Below are positions 12,010 to 22,868 of a stretch of DNA of 64,000 bases, piece by piece. The DNA is taken from NCBI GenBank assembly GCA_015179045.1, contig WHUZ01000021.1, positions 248,001-312,000 on the forward strand, given 5' to 3'. Under the pieces are notes generated by a model, which was given only the letters and a program-made list of their open reading frames with translations, ran no database searches and was not told the origin of the DNA. Position 1 is the first letter of the stretch. Each line of letters opens with the position of its first letter. Source of the DNA: Kalaharituber pfeilii. Lineage: Eukaryota > Ascomycota > Pezizomycetes > Pezizales > Pezizaceae. Both the position numbers and the translations under genes were made by a program.

Positions 12010-14285
12010 CTATTTTATATCGGGAAACGATCGCCTACCTAGAAACGACGCGCATCTTGGCATGCCTCATGAGAAAACCATTTTCAAAATATCTTTGGCA
12101 ACTTAGATGCCAGTAACATCAAATAAGTGATATAGATACAATGATGTCGGGACAACATTATCTACATATTCTATTGCCTATATTCAATATTAAGCTCCTG
12201 CTATATCAATAAATATGTCAACAGGTCAATTTAACCCCCCCCCCTCTTACGCTCCTACATATTGCCAGTTAAATAGTACTAACATCTATGCTTTTATAGC
12301 TGCTGTCACTCACTAATGGCCATAGTATATGGTGGCATATGCTATAGGGGAGTAGGATACTTCAAGCTCTATTCGAAAGTCTAAAAGTGAGCAATTGCAG
12401 CAACTGTAGCTGTACCAATTTATACTTAGTTATAATAAATAGAAGGTACCGAGGCTGAACATACTGTTATATACTCTACAACTGCTTACAAGATTGATAT
12501 AGGGCTATCTGCACCTTTAGACCATCCTAGTTTACCAGTTGAAGATGATATACTCATTTCCAGCTGATATCTCTAAGAGTATAAGACATGCAGTCAAGCG
12601 GACTCCTCTAGCAAAAACCCTCACAGCTCAACCAAAATTGGACGAATATGAATTCTGAGAAAGGATTTGAATTCCCTGATGTTTACTTATGTAACCCACC
12701 ATTTCTCCTTGATTTTTTTGCTCTTCTAATAATTTTTTTATGATTTTATCCGTGTCGAATAGTACTGACAGTGACAGGTGATACAATGGGCGCTCGGATA
12801 CATGTCTCATGATTTATGGCAGCCGCTGTCTCACATGAGCCACAGCTCCCTCGAGCTCTATGTTGATACCCCTAATAGCAATACTCTCCAACTGGTTTGC
12901 TGCTGTCAAACCTCAGATTTACTTCCTAAACCAAATCACCACTTTAGATATGCCCTCGGCTCGCCGCTCGCAACCCCCAGGCCCAGATATGCCCCTCAAA
13001 CCGGCTCGCTGCTCACAATCCCTGCCCCCCAGATATACCCCCAGGTCCGAATATACCCTCCAAACCAGTTCACCCCTCTCAATACTCTAAGTCGAAGTCA
13101 AATTCAGCTGCTGAAGTACTGGCAGCTGATTATACCAGCAGGCTCAATGCAGTAATTTTATATGCATTCAAACATCCCCTTGAGCCTAGAGCACCAATTG
13201 CAGCAAAATATGGTGTCGATCCTAATACTTTACGATGGCGGGTAAATAGAAGTCAATGGTCCCGTCAAGAATCCCATTGCCACCAACAATTATTCACTCG
13301 CGGCGAGGAAGCAGCTATATCCAAATTGCTTAAATATGTCGAAATTGGCCCTCACGCCTCGCCGGAGAGAGGAGATTGAGAACTGTATGGACTACGTTTT
13401 GGAGAAAATTATGCAATATCGAGAAATAGTACCTCGAATGAACACCTTACGTACTCTACGTAATGGTAAGCAAGTATCAACTCGAGGTTGGAAAAAGCTA
13501 TCATCTGGACAAATCCTGGATCGAAATTATCTTATTGCTTGGCTACGACAGTTGGAGGGTCAGAAAAATGTGAATGATTGTCATATTGACCTTGATTTGG
13601 ACTCTAATAACTCTCCTGAGTCTTCTGTAGATGGTCCGAACCAAAGTACTCCAACAGATAGGCTTACTACTAATATACTAGAAGTCAAGGGGGGCGGGGG
13701 TCAACTACTAGTGGGAAAGGAGGAAAACGGCAGGCTAGAGGGCAAGGGAGTAGTAAAAGGGGACGAACTAGGGCTGCAAAAGATACAGACAATAAGATAG
13801 TAGTAAAGTCAACAGCATTATCTGGAGCTACTAACTCTCAGCCACCACTACCCTCTCCTTCGACTCTTGAGGAAATAATTCAGCAAATGCAGCAGCTGCA
13901 GCAGCTAGTTTTAGGCCTCGCGAATAGAGCTGTAAGTTATTCTAGCCTATATTGCATATGCTATCATATACTATAGCCATTAATGACTAACTCTTACTAT
14001 AGGAAAGATAGATATAGACCTATTGATAGATAATATGCAGAAGGTTGAAGGGGGGGGTGGTGATTTAATATTATTAATGCATATATTGATATAGTAAGTG
14101 AACCATTGTTGACAGAATTGATACAATATGCTAGAATTGTAGTATCAGCTATGCTGTACATATAACTGTTTACTGTAAGCTGCTAGCATGTCTGTTGCAC
14201 GAGATATAGCCAAATGTAGTACTCCAGTAGGCGTGCCAAGAAAACATCGTATCCCGGTCGACTATCGTATCCCGATATAAAACAG
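12010..14285 (+). mobile_element. TIR DNA transposon, copy 2 (retains HTH region)
   Basis: Ends are CTATTTTATATCGGGAAACG (left) and the inverted CTGTTTTATATCGGGATACG (right), flanked by TA at 12008-12009 and 14286-14287. About 2.28 kb, closely similar to copy 1 apart from the central block and an extra ~20 bp near 12720. The gene inside has pogo/Fot1-like DNA-binding features but no DDE_1 domain, so the element probably depends on a transposase supplied in trans. Confidence 0.8.
13074..13950 (+). pseudogene. Pogo/Fot1-like HTH protein without a catalytic domain
   Basis: The frame from about 13074 reads SQYSKSKSNSAAEVLAADYT then RLNAVILYAFKHPLEPRAPI and AAKYGVDPNTLRWRVNRSQW, a psq-type helix-turn-helix, followed by HCHQQLFTRGEEAAISKLL, which resembles the start of the CENPB-type HTH of pogo/Fot1 transposases. 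The frame closes at about 13377 and resumes in another frame (MSKLALTPRRREEIENCMDY ... ILDRNYLIAWLRQLEG), indicating a frameshift near 13330-13380. The acidic linker, basic patch and proline-rich tail of copy 1 follow. No ATG precedes the HTH. A DDE domain is absent in both copies, so the loss predates their duplication. Confidence 0.6.
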
Positions 14286-14561
14286 TAGGCACTTTCTGAG
14301 TGATTACTGGAGGGGATATTTCACAAGGCACAGAGGTGATAAAACTATAGATGCTATGGATGTGGCATTTTCACTATTTTTCTTTCAAGTTCAGAAATCA
14401 GCACAGTCAATATAGTCTAAAACTGATTCATTGTATATACCAGCTCTATATTTCTGTGAGATATCGCCTGCAATCGGTTATGGGGAGAGTGCCAAGGTGC
14501 CCAGCGTTACCGGTATGCACATCGTTACCTATACGGTGATGGTACTCTACTTGTATTTCAC
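14286..14561. other. No recognisable gene
   Basis: Short spacer to the right of transposon copy 2; short forward frames near 14351-14539 have no motif. Confidence 0.4.
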
Positions 14562-15368
14562 CACCAGCATCCGGCGCACGTTTTACACCAAAACTGGGAA
14601 GGCATATATCTCAACGACCACAACAGAGTTTTGTATGGGCTTGTCAGATGAGATGAATAAAGAGTCATTCTTCATATTCGACACTTTTATTTGCTGCAAA
14701 AAGATAATGTGATTGATTAACCGCACAATGATTTTTTTAAGTCGATGTCTTGGGATGCAATTGTATAGAATTCCCATACAAAAGTACTCCAAAACGTAGA
14801 AACGTAGAATGCAGTATTTCCTTTGAATGTTGCCTACAATAGCTACAGAATATGGCCAGAAGGTCTTTCTGATAGCCTTTCTTTATGTGTAATCTTCATT
14901 TAGCGTAATATTGTCGTATGACTGGTTCATGCATCAATTTGCCATTTCTGGGCCATTCCTATATGATTACTACATACATATATCTATGTGAATACGAATC
15001 TTATGAATAACTCTACCACTACTGGAGATATTTTCTTGGTGCAATTCTTACTTCTTTGAACAAGATAAGATTATCATGTTCAAGTATCTCAATATTTTCA
15101 TTAAATTTATTTCAGGAGTACAATAGGAAGTAGAATTCAAAATTGGTGATGGTGCAGCAAAAATATATGCCACGACATGATGAAACAATTTGCAGCATCA
15201 TGATTCCTCAAAAGCTACCTTCCTGGGGAATTAAGATGGGGAATGTTAAGAATAACCCTTGCTTTAGCTTTTTCAATGGGGTATAACAAAATCTACTTTG
15301 GTTATTGAGATATATGCTCTCCCGGATTGGCGGTTTTGGTGTAATGCGTGCGTCGGATGCTGATGTGC
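14562..15368. repeat. Long inverted repeat (arms ~110-130 bp)
   Basis: The left arm (about 14562-14690) reads AGCATCCGGCGCACGTTTTA, CACCAAAACTGG, GGCATATATCTCAACGACC. The reverse complement of the right arm (about 15241-15368) reads AGCATCCGACGCACGCATTA, CACCAAAACCGCC, GCATATATCTCAATAACC. Similarity fades but continues inward (AAAGAGTCATTCTTCATATT compared with AAGGGTTATTCTTAACATTC). Either an old TIR element or two head-to-head copies of one repeat. No coding potential is recognised in the ~550-bp centre. Confidence 0.6.
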
Positions 15369-15900
15369 CTCGCAAGGTGGTCAAATGCAGTATTGCCTTA
15401 TCAACCTGCTGTTGCTGCTAAGCCATTTCCAGTTGGACATGTATTTTGCTTCAATCAATTAAGACTCCCCTCTCTCTTCAACCTCAGCTATAAACACTAT
15501 ACCAAAAAAGTCGAATAGAGATCTGGGCCAGATCGACAAAGGTTAGGATTGTGCGACATCCACGAGTCGCGAGTGTTCGCTGTATTGAATTGCCTACCTA
15601 GAGGGCTATCCATATACGCACACGAACTTATAGACAAAATAAAGCGGCTTTCAGTATAGCAAGAAGCGAACAGACATATTAGAAATAACCCGAGTGCGCG
15701 AGCATACAAATAGCAAAAACAACAGGATAAAAAGTAGAACTTCTTGGTTCAGGCTGATTATTCTGACAATGATTGTGTAGTACTTCATTAGCTTATATAG
15801 TATGGAGCAATGCTAACAGAGCTCTACAGTAGACTTATCTCAACAGATTATCTACACTATTAATATGATAGCTAGAAGCGAATGGTGGGGAGCAGAGAGC
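15369..15900. other. No recognisable gene
   Basis: Only short unsupported frames are present, for example the reverse frame 15497-15709. Confidence 0.4.
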
Positions 15901-15953
15901 CTTTTTTTTTTTTTATATCATTAATCTCGTGCCGCCCTAAGGGCTATGACCCT
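15901..15953 (-). mobile_element. 53-bp LINE scar with target-site duplication
   Basis: A T run and the complement of the family-1 tail (CGTGCCGCCCTAAGGGC) lie between perfect 10-bp repeats AGCAGAGAGC at 15891-15900 and 15954-15963. It is an extreme 5' truncation retaining only the end of the 3' UTR. Confidence 0.85.
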
Positions 15954-16280
15954 AGCAGAGAGCTAGGAGTAGGGGGTTGTGCAAAGAGCTAGAGGCTGGG
16001 GATGAGAATGGGGTGCTGGGAATGGGGAGCTGAGAGAGGAGCTGAGAGTGGGAGCTGGAATGTGGGGTAGGTAGTGCGGAGTGGGGAGTGTGGGGTGCGG
16101 GTGCGGGGTGCGGAGTGGGTAGCGGGGAGCTAGGAAGCAAACAGCTGAGAGGAGGCAGTTAGCAGCAGAGAGTGGGGAATGAGAGCAGAGAGTGGGGAAT
16201 GAGAGCTGAGAGCGTGCAGCTGAGAGCAGGCAGCTGAGAGCGGACAGCTAGCTGCAAGGAGACGGGAGTGGGGACCTGAA
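15954..16280. repeat. GA-rich minisatellite-like tract
   Basis: An irregular purine-rich array of GAGAGCTG/GGGGAGTGGGGAG/GAGAGCAGGCAGCT units. Reverse-strand frames through it are low complexity and are not treated as genes. Confidence 0.75.
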
Positions 16281-17177
16281 CGCGGAGAAGTTGTCAGCTT
16301 GGTAACGCTAGTATCAGAATTGTGGATATTACATAAATACACGCATCATGTGTGTGAATATGGTATTACACTCCAGCAAAGTCTCGAATCGCACCTGCAA
16401 GAGTGGGGACAGTCTGCTTGCAAACGTGTTAAAAACTTGTGTCGATTCCAATCGCGAAAGCCTCGTGAGCGGGCATCTTTCGTTTTAGAGTACTATTGTT
16501 CGGTGAGATTGCAAAATCAAACTGTAACTTACTAAAACACGGAATTGCTCTACAGACTTGCCCAATGAAAACGGCGAGTCCTGCATCACTCATCGCGATG
16601 CTACACTGTGCTGAGTTTTTGAGCTGAAAAAGACATTCAGCTTCATGCAAGCCACCGAGCATATTTATACGAACAAGCGAAGCTCTGCAAACACCTTGTA
16701 CAGCTATCAAAGTACTATTTGTATCCACTCTCGTATTGGTATCTCGATCCTCACAATTTCGAAAAAGCAATATCGAAGTTCAACCAAGTCTGGTGCATTA
16801 ATGGGAAAAGGTGTCACCGATCTTCAGCCCCGACGTTTGGATTTTTGTAGGATTGCAAGATTGACTAAGACACTAATAGATTTCGTTTCGTCCTGCGGTT
16901 CCACCGCTCAGCTATAGCTTTTGTCTCAGAGATCTTCGTTGCTCGCTATCGCTCATGTGCGGTACTAGAACAATATGGATAACAGTCAACCACGCAACTT
17001 GCATCTGAGCTGGGTATATGTATTATTTTCTTAGGTACGGTTTTGATCCTCGAGATCGCTATCATATGGTAATGTTAACATAAATACTGCGATTTTACCA
17101 CAAGTTAGTGCTGCGAGCTCTCGAGCGTTAGATTTCTTCATCAGCAATCTAATTAATTGGATCTAAGGCTCAATAAG
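16281..17177. other. Upstream region of the CD39-like gene, no supported gene
   Basis: A 113-codon reverse frame at 16429-16770 starts from TTG and contains a GTAAGT that could be a donor. A 90-codon forward frame overlaps it. Neither has a motif. The start codon at 17178 is preceded by AATAAG. A TATA-like AACATAAATA lies near 17080. Confidence 0.35.
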
Positions 17178-20100
17178 ATGTCAACAACCGGTAGCGAGAG
17201 AAACGAATCCGAAAAGAGCGCTAACGTTCCGCAGCTGGAATTCAGCGCAAATACTGAGAATGAGGACGATGTATTCGAAAGCGGTAAGATTTATTAATGC
17301 ACCTTCCAAGGATCAGTTGAGTTAATCATTGTCCAGATATTCTCGTCATCACTCTCAAGCATAACAAAACTGTTGCTGGCTTCTACAATGTCCGCAACAG
17401 ATACAACAAGGACGACCCCAAAAAATGGTTTGAAGTAAAAGCCTGGAAGGAAAACAAAGCTACGTCTCCGGAATTTGAACAAGAGGGAGGTATGTACATT
17501 TTTTATATAGAGTCCCTATTGCCTTACTTCCACTAACCGTGAATGAAGATATCCGAAATGCATATAGCAAGGACAAAGATACACTAAGTGATTATCTCAA
17601 CTTCCTCCTAGCGGACGCGCACGAGAAGTTTGTTGATCGAATCCAAAGTAAACCGGATGCGAAAAATGCAGAAAACGTTGCGAGGTGCGAGAGCTCAACT
17701 GATACACATGCCGACATCAATACCAGCGCCAGTTGCAAGTATGACACGGTCTCTGAACCTGGGAATGTCGCTACCACTATTCCCGTTGTTATTCTTAATG
17801 AGTCAGGAGAACTTTTACTCGACTTCCCTGAAGGCAGCGATGACGACACTAAGAAGCAAAACGAAGAGGTCCAGGATCTCCACGACAGGTTACGGAATGT
17901 TATCAACAGTACTGAGTTTGTGGGCCCTGACAATCCGAGGTTTAAAGTTCTAGAGTACACGCCACAAGCTCCCAAAACATTGAATAAGGTTGTAGATATT
18001 GGCAAAAGTTACGCGCCGAATAAATCCTACAGGATGCGAGACTCTGACCTGTCCGAGGAAAAGCTAAAAGAAACCATAAGACGTCTCTTTAAAATTCCCA
18101 CCAGATGTAAGCCAGAAGGATTGAGTCTCTTTAATGGCGCCGTTGGCTAATTAGAGCAGTTGGTATCTTATTTCATTCCGCGCGGCTCAGCGGGGAAGAG
18201 TCTTCTTGCACCGATACAGACAATGAAAACCCGCAACACTATACCTGCTTTGTTTATCGTTATCGAAGGAATGACGGCCGTTTCAACCGCACGACGACGA
18301 AGCCTAGGATTAGCAAAGCCATTTCCGAGAAAACCTGCGACAACCTCAAATGTGTGCAAGACATTCAGCGGAAGCTAGAGCAATATAAGCAAGATCATGA
18401 TAGGGAAGATATTGATGCCTATATCCATGTCGTGCTGATGAGCATTCCACCACGAAAGCTTCTTGAAAAAGAGAAGAAGGAGGCAATAGATCATTTTAAG
18501 TTTCGGTATAAGCGTGAGCACGGTGTCGAGCCTACCGAAGATCAGTTGTCGCACTTACATTTTGTCTACTGGTACATGCGCAACCCCACATATCTGTGCA
18601 CCCAGGAGAACCCACCAGACAATGAAGAAGCACAGGTGCAGTTTTACTTTGAGAAGACCGAAAGATCCGTGGCGCGCAGTATTGAGAACATTGTTATAGC
18701 ATGCGAACAGGAGTGCAAGGACCAAGATAACAATGAAGTGGAGTATAGATATTTACCGCTTGAGATCTACCGAAGGAGTGTTATATCCGCAGTGCTTATG
18801 CAGAAACCAAATACCCCGATCAAAACCCCAGCAGATCAAAGTGCAACGCAGTTGCAAATTACTGAGATACAGCGAGAAGGAGTTATCTGCGACGCGCTCA
18901 GCGTTACTCAAACATGTGAGTTGCGCCCAATTCCGCTCTCCTCCGCTATTCGGACCATTCTCGCAAGGAGAATTACGGACTAATTTACATTCAACTATAT
19001 TTAGGTGCTGCAATTCTCGACGCTGGTTCAAGCGGAACACGCATATTTCTCTACATTTGGCACAGGCGACTAAGTAGAGAGGGCAAACCTCGACTTCCAG
19101 CTCGAGAAGAGATTGAACTTCCGTTCGGATGGGATCCACGTCTCGCCCGTACTAAGCCAGGTGTTAGTGCACTTGTCACCAAAAAGTCTCCTGGCCGAGT
19201 TAAAGAATACCTTGCTTCTCTGTTCGAGTATGTCGCTCCTTTTCTAAAGAAGAATGGCATGAGAATTAGCTCTACGCCTCTTTTCATGCTTGCCACCGGT
19301 GGAATGCGAGATCTCCAGCAAAGGTCGTACGGTGATTACAATATTTTAGTCCAAGAAATCAAGGATTACCTCAAGACTACAGGCTATGACTGTCCAGTCT
19401 ATGAAACAATTGGCGGGGAAGACGAAGGTCTCTATGGCTGGATTGCAGCCAACTTCAATGCTCAGCGCTTTCAAAAGGAAAGTCAATCAGGAACTCGCGG
19501 TTTTATGGAAATGGGCGGTCAGACAGCTCAGATTGCATTCGTGCCTACCGCTAAGGCCAGAGAACACTACGAAGGCCCATTGCGACATATGAAGATCGGG
19601 TTGCACTCTTACCAGGTTTTCTCGAGGACTTGGCCGATTCTGGGAGCGGATGCGATGTGGCGTCGCCACCTTGAACGATTGCAGCAGCGCAGCAATATGG
19701 TCATGCTTTACGATCCATGCTTACCAAAGGGGTACTCGATGCAGGTTGAGACCGGAGACGAGAAGCGAATTGTCCAGGGGACTGGTAACTTCCTTGAGTG
19801 TATTGAGGAGGTCTTTCGAATAGTACAAGAAGAGTACTGCCCGGACAGTGAATGCAGAGCGGGCAAACTGTGCGTATTCCGCAACCGTGGTGGATGTCTC
19901 CTGCATACAGTTCCTGGTCTAGGTTTTGATCAAGCAAAAACCTCGTTCTATGGGGCTTCTGTGTTCTGGTCAGCTACAAATGGAGTTTTTGGTGGGAATA
20001 AAAAATCACCCACGTCCGGAGCGGCTGCCAACAATAATCCCTACGACGTCCGTAATTTTGCTAAGGAGGTAATGGATCTCTTCTGTCAGGACTGGGAAAC

Positions 20101-20995
20101 AATCAAGGAACTGAGGCCGAGTGAGAAATCGAACGGGTACCAGTTCTTGCCGTTCGCGTTTTTCAAGGCAGCGCTGATTATGGTTACGCTACACTTGGGC
20201 TTTGGCGTGCCGATGCCTGGATTCACCACAGAGGGCGTGAAAGCATATGTCGAGAGAAGAGCCCAGCAGCTCCGCGGAAACACGAGCGCGAAAACTAGTA
20301 TGGACAAACTGATAAAAATTTTATCAGCGATGTTCGAGGATCTTGCACTTCCCCCGGATCCAGATACGATAAATTGCAAGTATGTCGCGACCTTGCGAAA
20401 AAAATTGGAAGAGGCTTTCAGTGGTGAAGCTACGCATGGTGAATTGTCAATCACCAATTTGGACGTTACTCCAGCTGGACACGACTCAAGCATTACAAAG
20501 GAACACACACCAGAAAATGTTGCTTTGCAAGAATTTAGGAAGGCAATGAGGGCACCCGAGAGCAAGAAGTTGAAGCAATCAGCTTTCGATGATGCCGTGC
20601 GACGATTCGTCGAGGAAGCAGCCAAGGCACGATGGGGTCTAAATGTACTCCAAAACTTTCTTGAAGGGTTGGAACGCACTATTAAAACGGCCACCTCGAA
20701 GCTGGTATGGCGGTTTGTAACCGAGGCAACTGTCAATGAATCCACTGCTGAGGATGGAGAGTTTGCGGCGCTGAAGGACTCAAGCTGGACATTGGGTAGA
20801 ATTGTCCTGTACTCCATTGATTGTACACCAACGGAGCAGTTCCCAACATCTTGGGATCCGACGCACAAGATAGCCGCTATGAGGAAGTATCATTCAAGCC
20901 AACAAGCCCGTTATAGGTACCATTACGACCAGGACGGGGATAAGGTAGGAGTGTCTAAGAATGAGTCGCCACCTGAGGTAGGAACGCTGCATTGA
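17178..20995 (+). CDS. GDA1/CD39-type nucleoside phosphatase with ~525-aa novel N-terminus
   Basis: Model: exons 17178-17283, 17337-17489, 17549-18106, 18160-18915 and 19005-20995, all phases consistent, ~1187 aa. Introns are short with good sites (GTAAGA, GTATGT, GTAAGC, GTGAGT). The apyrase motifs are clear: ACR1 LDAGSSGTRIFLY (~528), ACR2 LATGGMRDL (~618), ACR3 GGEDEGLYGWIAAN (~661) with the catalytic Glu, ACR4 GFMEMGGQTAQIAF (~690), then PCLPKGY, GTGNFLECIEEVF and ACR5 SWTLG (~1118). The family hydrolyses nucleoside tri/diphosphates. Oddities: ACR4 has Glu and Thr where Asp and Ser are usual, and ~250 extra residues precede ACR5. There is no signal peptide or membrane anchor, so a cytosolic or nuclear site is inferred, unlike Golgi or ecto-apyrases. 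The N-terminus is charged, partly helical and unrecognised. The third acceptor could be CAG at 18159 or AG at 18156; both keep frame. Confidence 0.85.
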
Positions 20996-21650
20996 AGATC
21001 TGCGGCCTAGGGGTCATAAGAGACGACATCTCAATTGGACGACTGTAGCAGCGAATGTGGAGTTTCCCTGGGGTAACCTCATCTGCGGATACCTCAGGAT
21101 GGTTCAAAAGTGTATCTAATAGGTTTTTTGGTCCATTTATCAAGAAAGGTAGTATTGATGGTCCATGTTTTGCTTTTGTTGGTGAATCGTGTCTGGAAAA
21201 ACCTGGTGCCGCACAGGCAGAAATTGAGTGGAGGGACTGCGAAGTGGGACCTGGTACCAATTGCTCGTGTTTCATAGCGTCGCACTTTCTATAGTTGTTA
21301 TATTTGTGTTCACAGCTAGCATAAATGGAAGTTTGGAATGTCTGATCTCGTTCACTGACATGTCGCCTAAAGAAATCCATGTTTGCTGTGTCGATACTAA
21401 GAACGTACATCCTGGTATTGCTATACCTAACTGTAACGGTTTATGTACATGACCTTAGGACTAGTTGAACAGCAAAAAGAAACTAAACCTTACTACTGGC
21501 CCAACCAGTATGGCAACAGCGGCTACACATCGACCGGCATCAGCTAATGGAGCAATTCGACGAAAGTGTTGTTGGGATAGTGGAATATGTTAAACTTTAA
21601 ATAGAAGATATGATTGTTATTTCTCCATAGACAGAGTAGCCAAAGTACGG
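20996..21650. other. 3' flank of the CD39-like gene, no supported gene
   Basis: A 151-codon reverse frame (20955-21410) overlaps the end of the CD39-like gene antisense and has no motif. It is treated as a shadow of 3' UTR sequence. Confidence 0.4.
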
Positions 21651-22009
21651 TATGGTGGAGTGCATCAGTAAGGGACCACCCGCGACCAAATACTGAACCG
21701 GAACTTGCAACTCTATTCCATCACCCATCCACATCTGATTAAAAATTAAACAATGTAGGCATGTACTATTTCGCTTGCTCTACAACTCTTCATTGTCCAA
21801 ATTAAAAAAAATTTAATGTGGTGTTGAGAAATAGCAGATTAAAAAATTTGCACTTTGTATGGGAGGCCTTTTAATTGTTACATGCCAAGATTGCCAAGAT
21901 TGCAGAATTAGTACTAGTGCAGAAAGAAAAATTACTATATAGAGAAAAGATCTACTCAACTCTTCGATGACTCTTATATACACGTTGTGTAAACTCATCA
22001 GTACCATAT

Positions 22010-22588
22010 CTACAACCATCCCGATAAAACTGGTGCCTCTTTTTTGCATTTTAATTTCTTCCGCAGCTCCCGAGCTCTAGCTAAAAGTATTTCTTTTCGC
22101 ATTTCTACTTCAGATTTCGGCTCCAATATGATGTCTGTAGATGAACTTAACGTCGCCTCAACCGCTTTATTTGTTGGCGTAGTAAAGTAAGCTGTTAATT
22201 GTCGGCATCCAGTAGCTGAGTGCTGCAAGTTTTGTTGTGCTTTTTTATGCCGCCATAGAGTCTGGCGAGAGACTTGTGCTCCACGTTGATATATGAACTC
22301 AATAGTAGAAAAATCTACATCCACTATATTTTTCATGAGCTCTTTATGAACATCTACCACCATGTTCAAGTCTTGAACCTCCTGCTCATTCTGTTCCTCC
22401 TCTTCTAGATCACTCTCAGACTCATCCACCGAAGACTCCTCACTTTCACTATATACAAGTGGTCTGGGGATGTCCATCTCTATTGCAGGTGGCTCGCCGG
22501 CATCTACTTCCACCAAAAGTGCTCTCCTTTTCTCTTTCCTAGCAGCAACAGCATTTAATATAGCTCTTTTCTTGGTAGGACGAGCCAT
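22010..22588 (-). CDS. Element-encoded 192-aa protein, unknown function
   Basis: Starts MARPTKKRAILNAVAARKEK (basic), continues with an acidic Ser/Glu segment (SESEESSVDESESDLEEEEQ), a helix-turn-helix-like stretch (YQRGAQVSRQTLWRHKKAQQ), the phrase GCRQLTAYFTTP and a C-terminal basic helix (ILLARARELRKKLKCKKEA). I chose the ATG at 22588 because a 56-nt intron with canonical GTGAGT donor, TTAACTAAAT branch and TGCAG acceptor (reverse strand, 22672-22617) sits in the 5' leader and removes the upstream in-frame sequence. The HTH-like region suggests binding of the element ends. It could also be the regulatory first protein of a larger element. No homologue recognised. Confidence 0.55.
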   Translation of the reverse strand: MARPTKKRAILNAVAARKEKRRALLVEVDAGEPPAIEMDIPRPLVYSESEESSVDESESDLEEEEQNEQEVQDLNMVVDVHKELMKNIVDVDFSTIEFIYQRGAQVSRQTLWRHKKAQQNLQHSATGCRQLTAYFTTPTNKAVEATLSSSTDIILEPKSEVEMRKEILLARARELRKKLKCKKEAPVLSGWL

Positions 22589-22616
22589 TATGGTGAATGC
22601 CGGAATATCAGTAGAA

Positions 22617-22672
22617 CTGCACATATTTAGTTAATATTCATAGATAAATAGAAGCTATGAAATTGCACTCAC
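22617..22672 (-). other. Leader intron of the TIR-element gene
   Basis: On the reverse strand the intron reads GTGAGTGCAATT ... ATTAACTAAATATGTGCAG, with donor, branch and acceptor all close to fungal consensus. Its presence argues that the element gene was transcribed and spliced. Confidence 0.6.
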
Positions 22673-22868
22673 CTGTAGAAGCTTAATTCAAGTTGTCCGA
22701 AATTAAAAACCGTTGCGATGTGGAGATATGAGGCGCCCAAAAGTCTCAAGGGGAATAAAGAGAGTGGGCGAGCGGGGCAGCCTGAGCTACATGGGTCAGG
22801 AATTTTGTGTATTAGTCAGCAGGCGGCCGAATGTTACAGGTGGTCCCTTACTGGTGCACTCCACCATA

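Larger units (their letters stand above)
21653..22866 (-). mobile_element. 1.2-kb TIR element with an intron-containing gene
   Basis: Terminal inverted repeats of 28 bp with one mismatch (21653-21680, starting TGGTGGAGTGCATCAGTAAG, and 22839-22866, whose complement starts TGGTGGAGTGCACCAGTAAG) are flanked by TA at 21651-21652 and 22867-22868. TA target sites fit the Tc1/mariner group but the family is not identified. The only gene inside is on the reverse strand, and no DDE domain is present. Confidence 0.8.

Noticed and set aside
7537..14285. Strong RIP (C-to-T hypermutation) of the duplicated transposons
   Set aside because: Differences between copies include transitions but the copies remain very similar over ~1.8 kb with no marked TpA enrichment by eye; a dinucleotide count would be needed.
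16429..16770. 113-codon reverse frame with an internal GTAAGT
   Set aside because: TTG start preceded by an in-frame stop; no motif; no partner exon found.
20955..21410. 151-codon reverse frame antisense to the CD39-like gene end
   Set aside because: Overlaps a well-supported exon and has no recognisable sequence.
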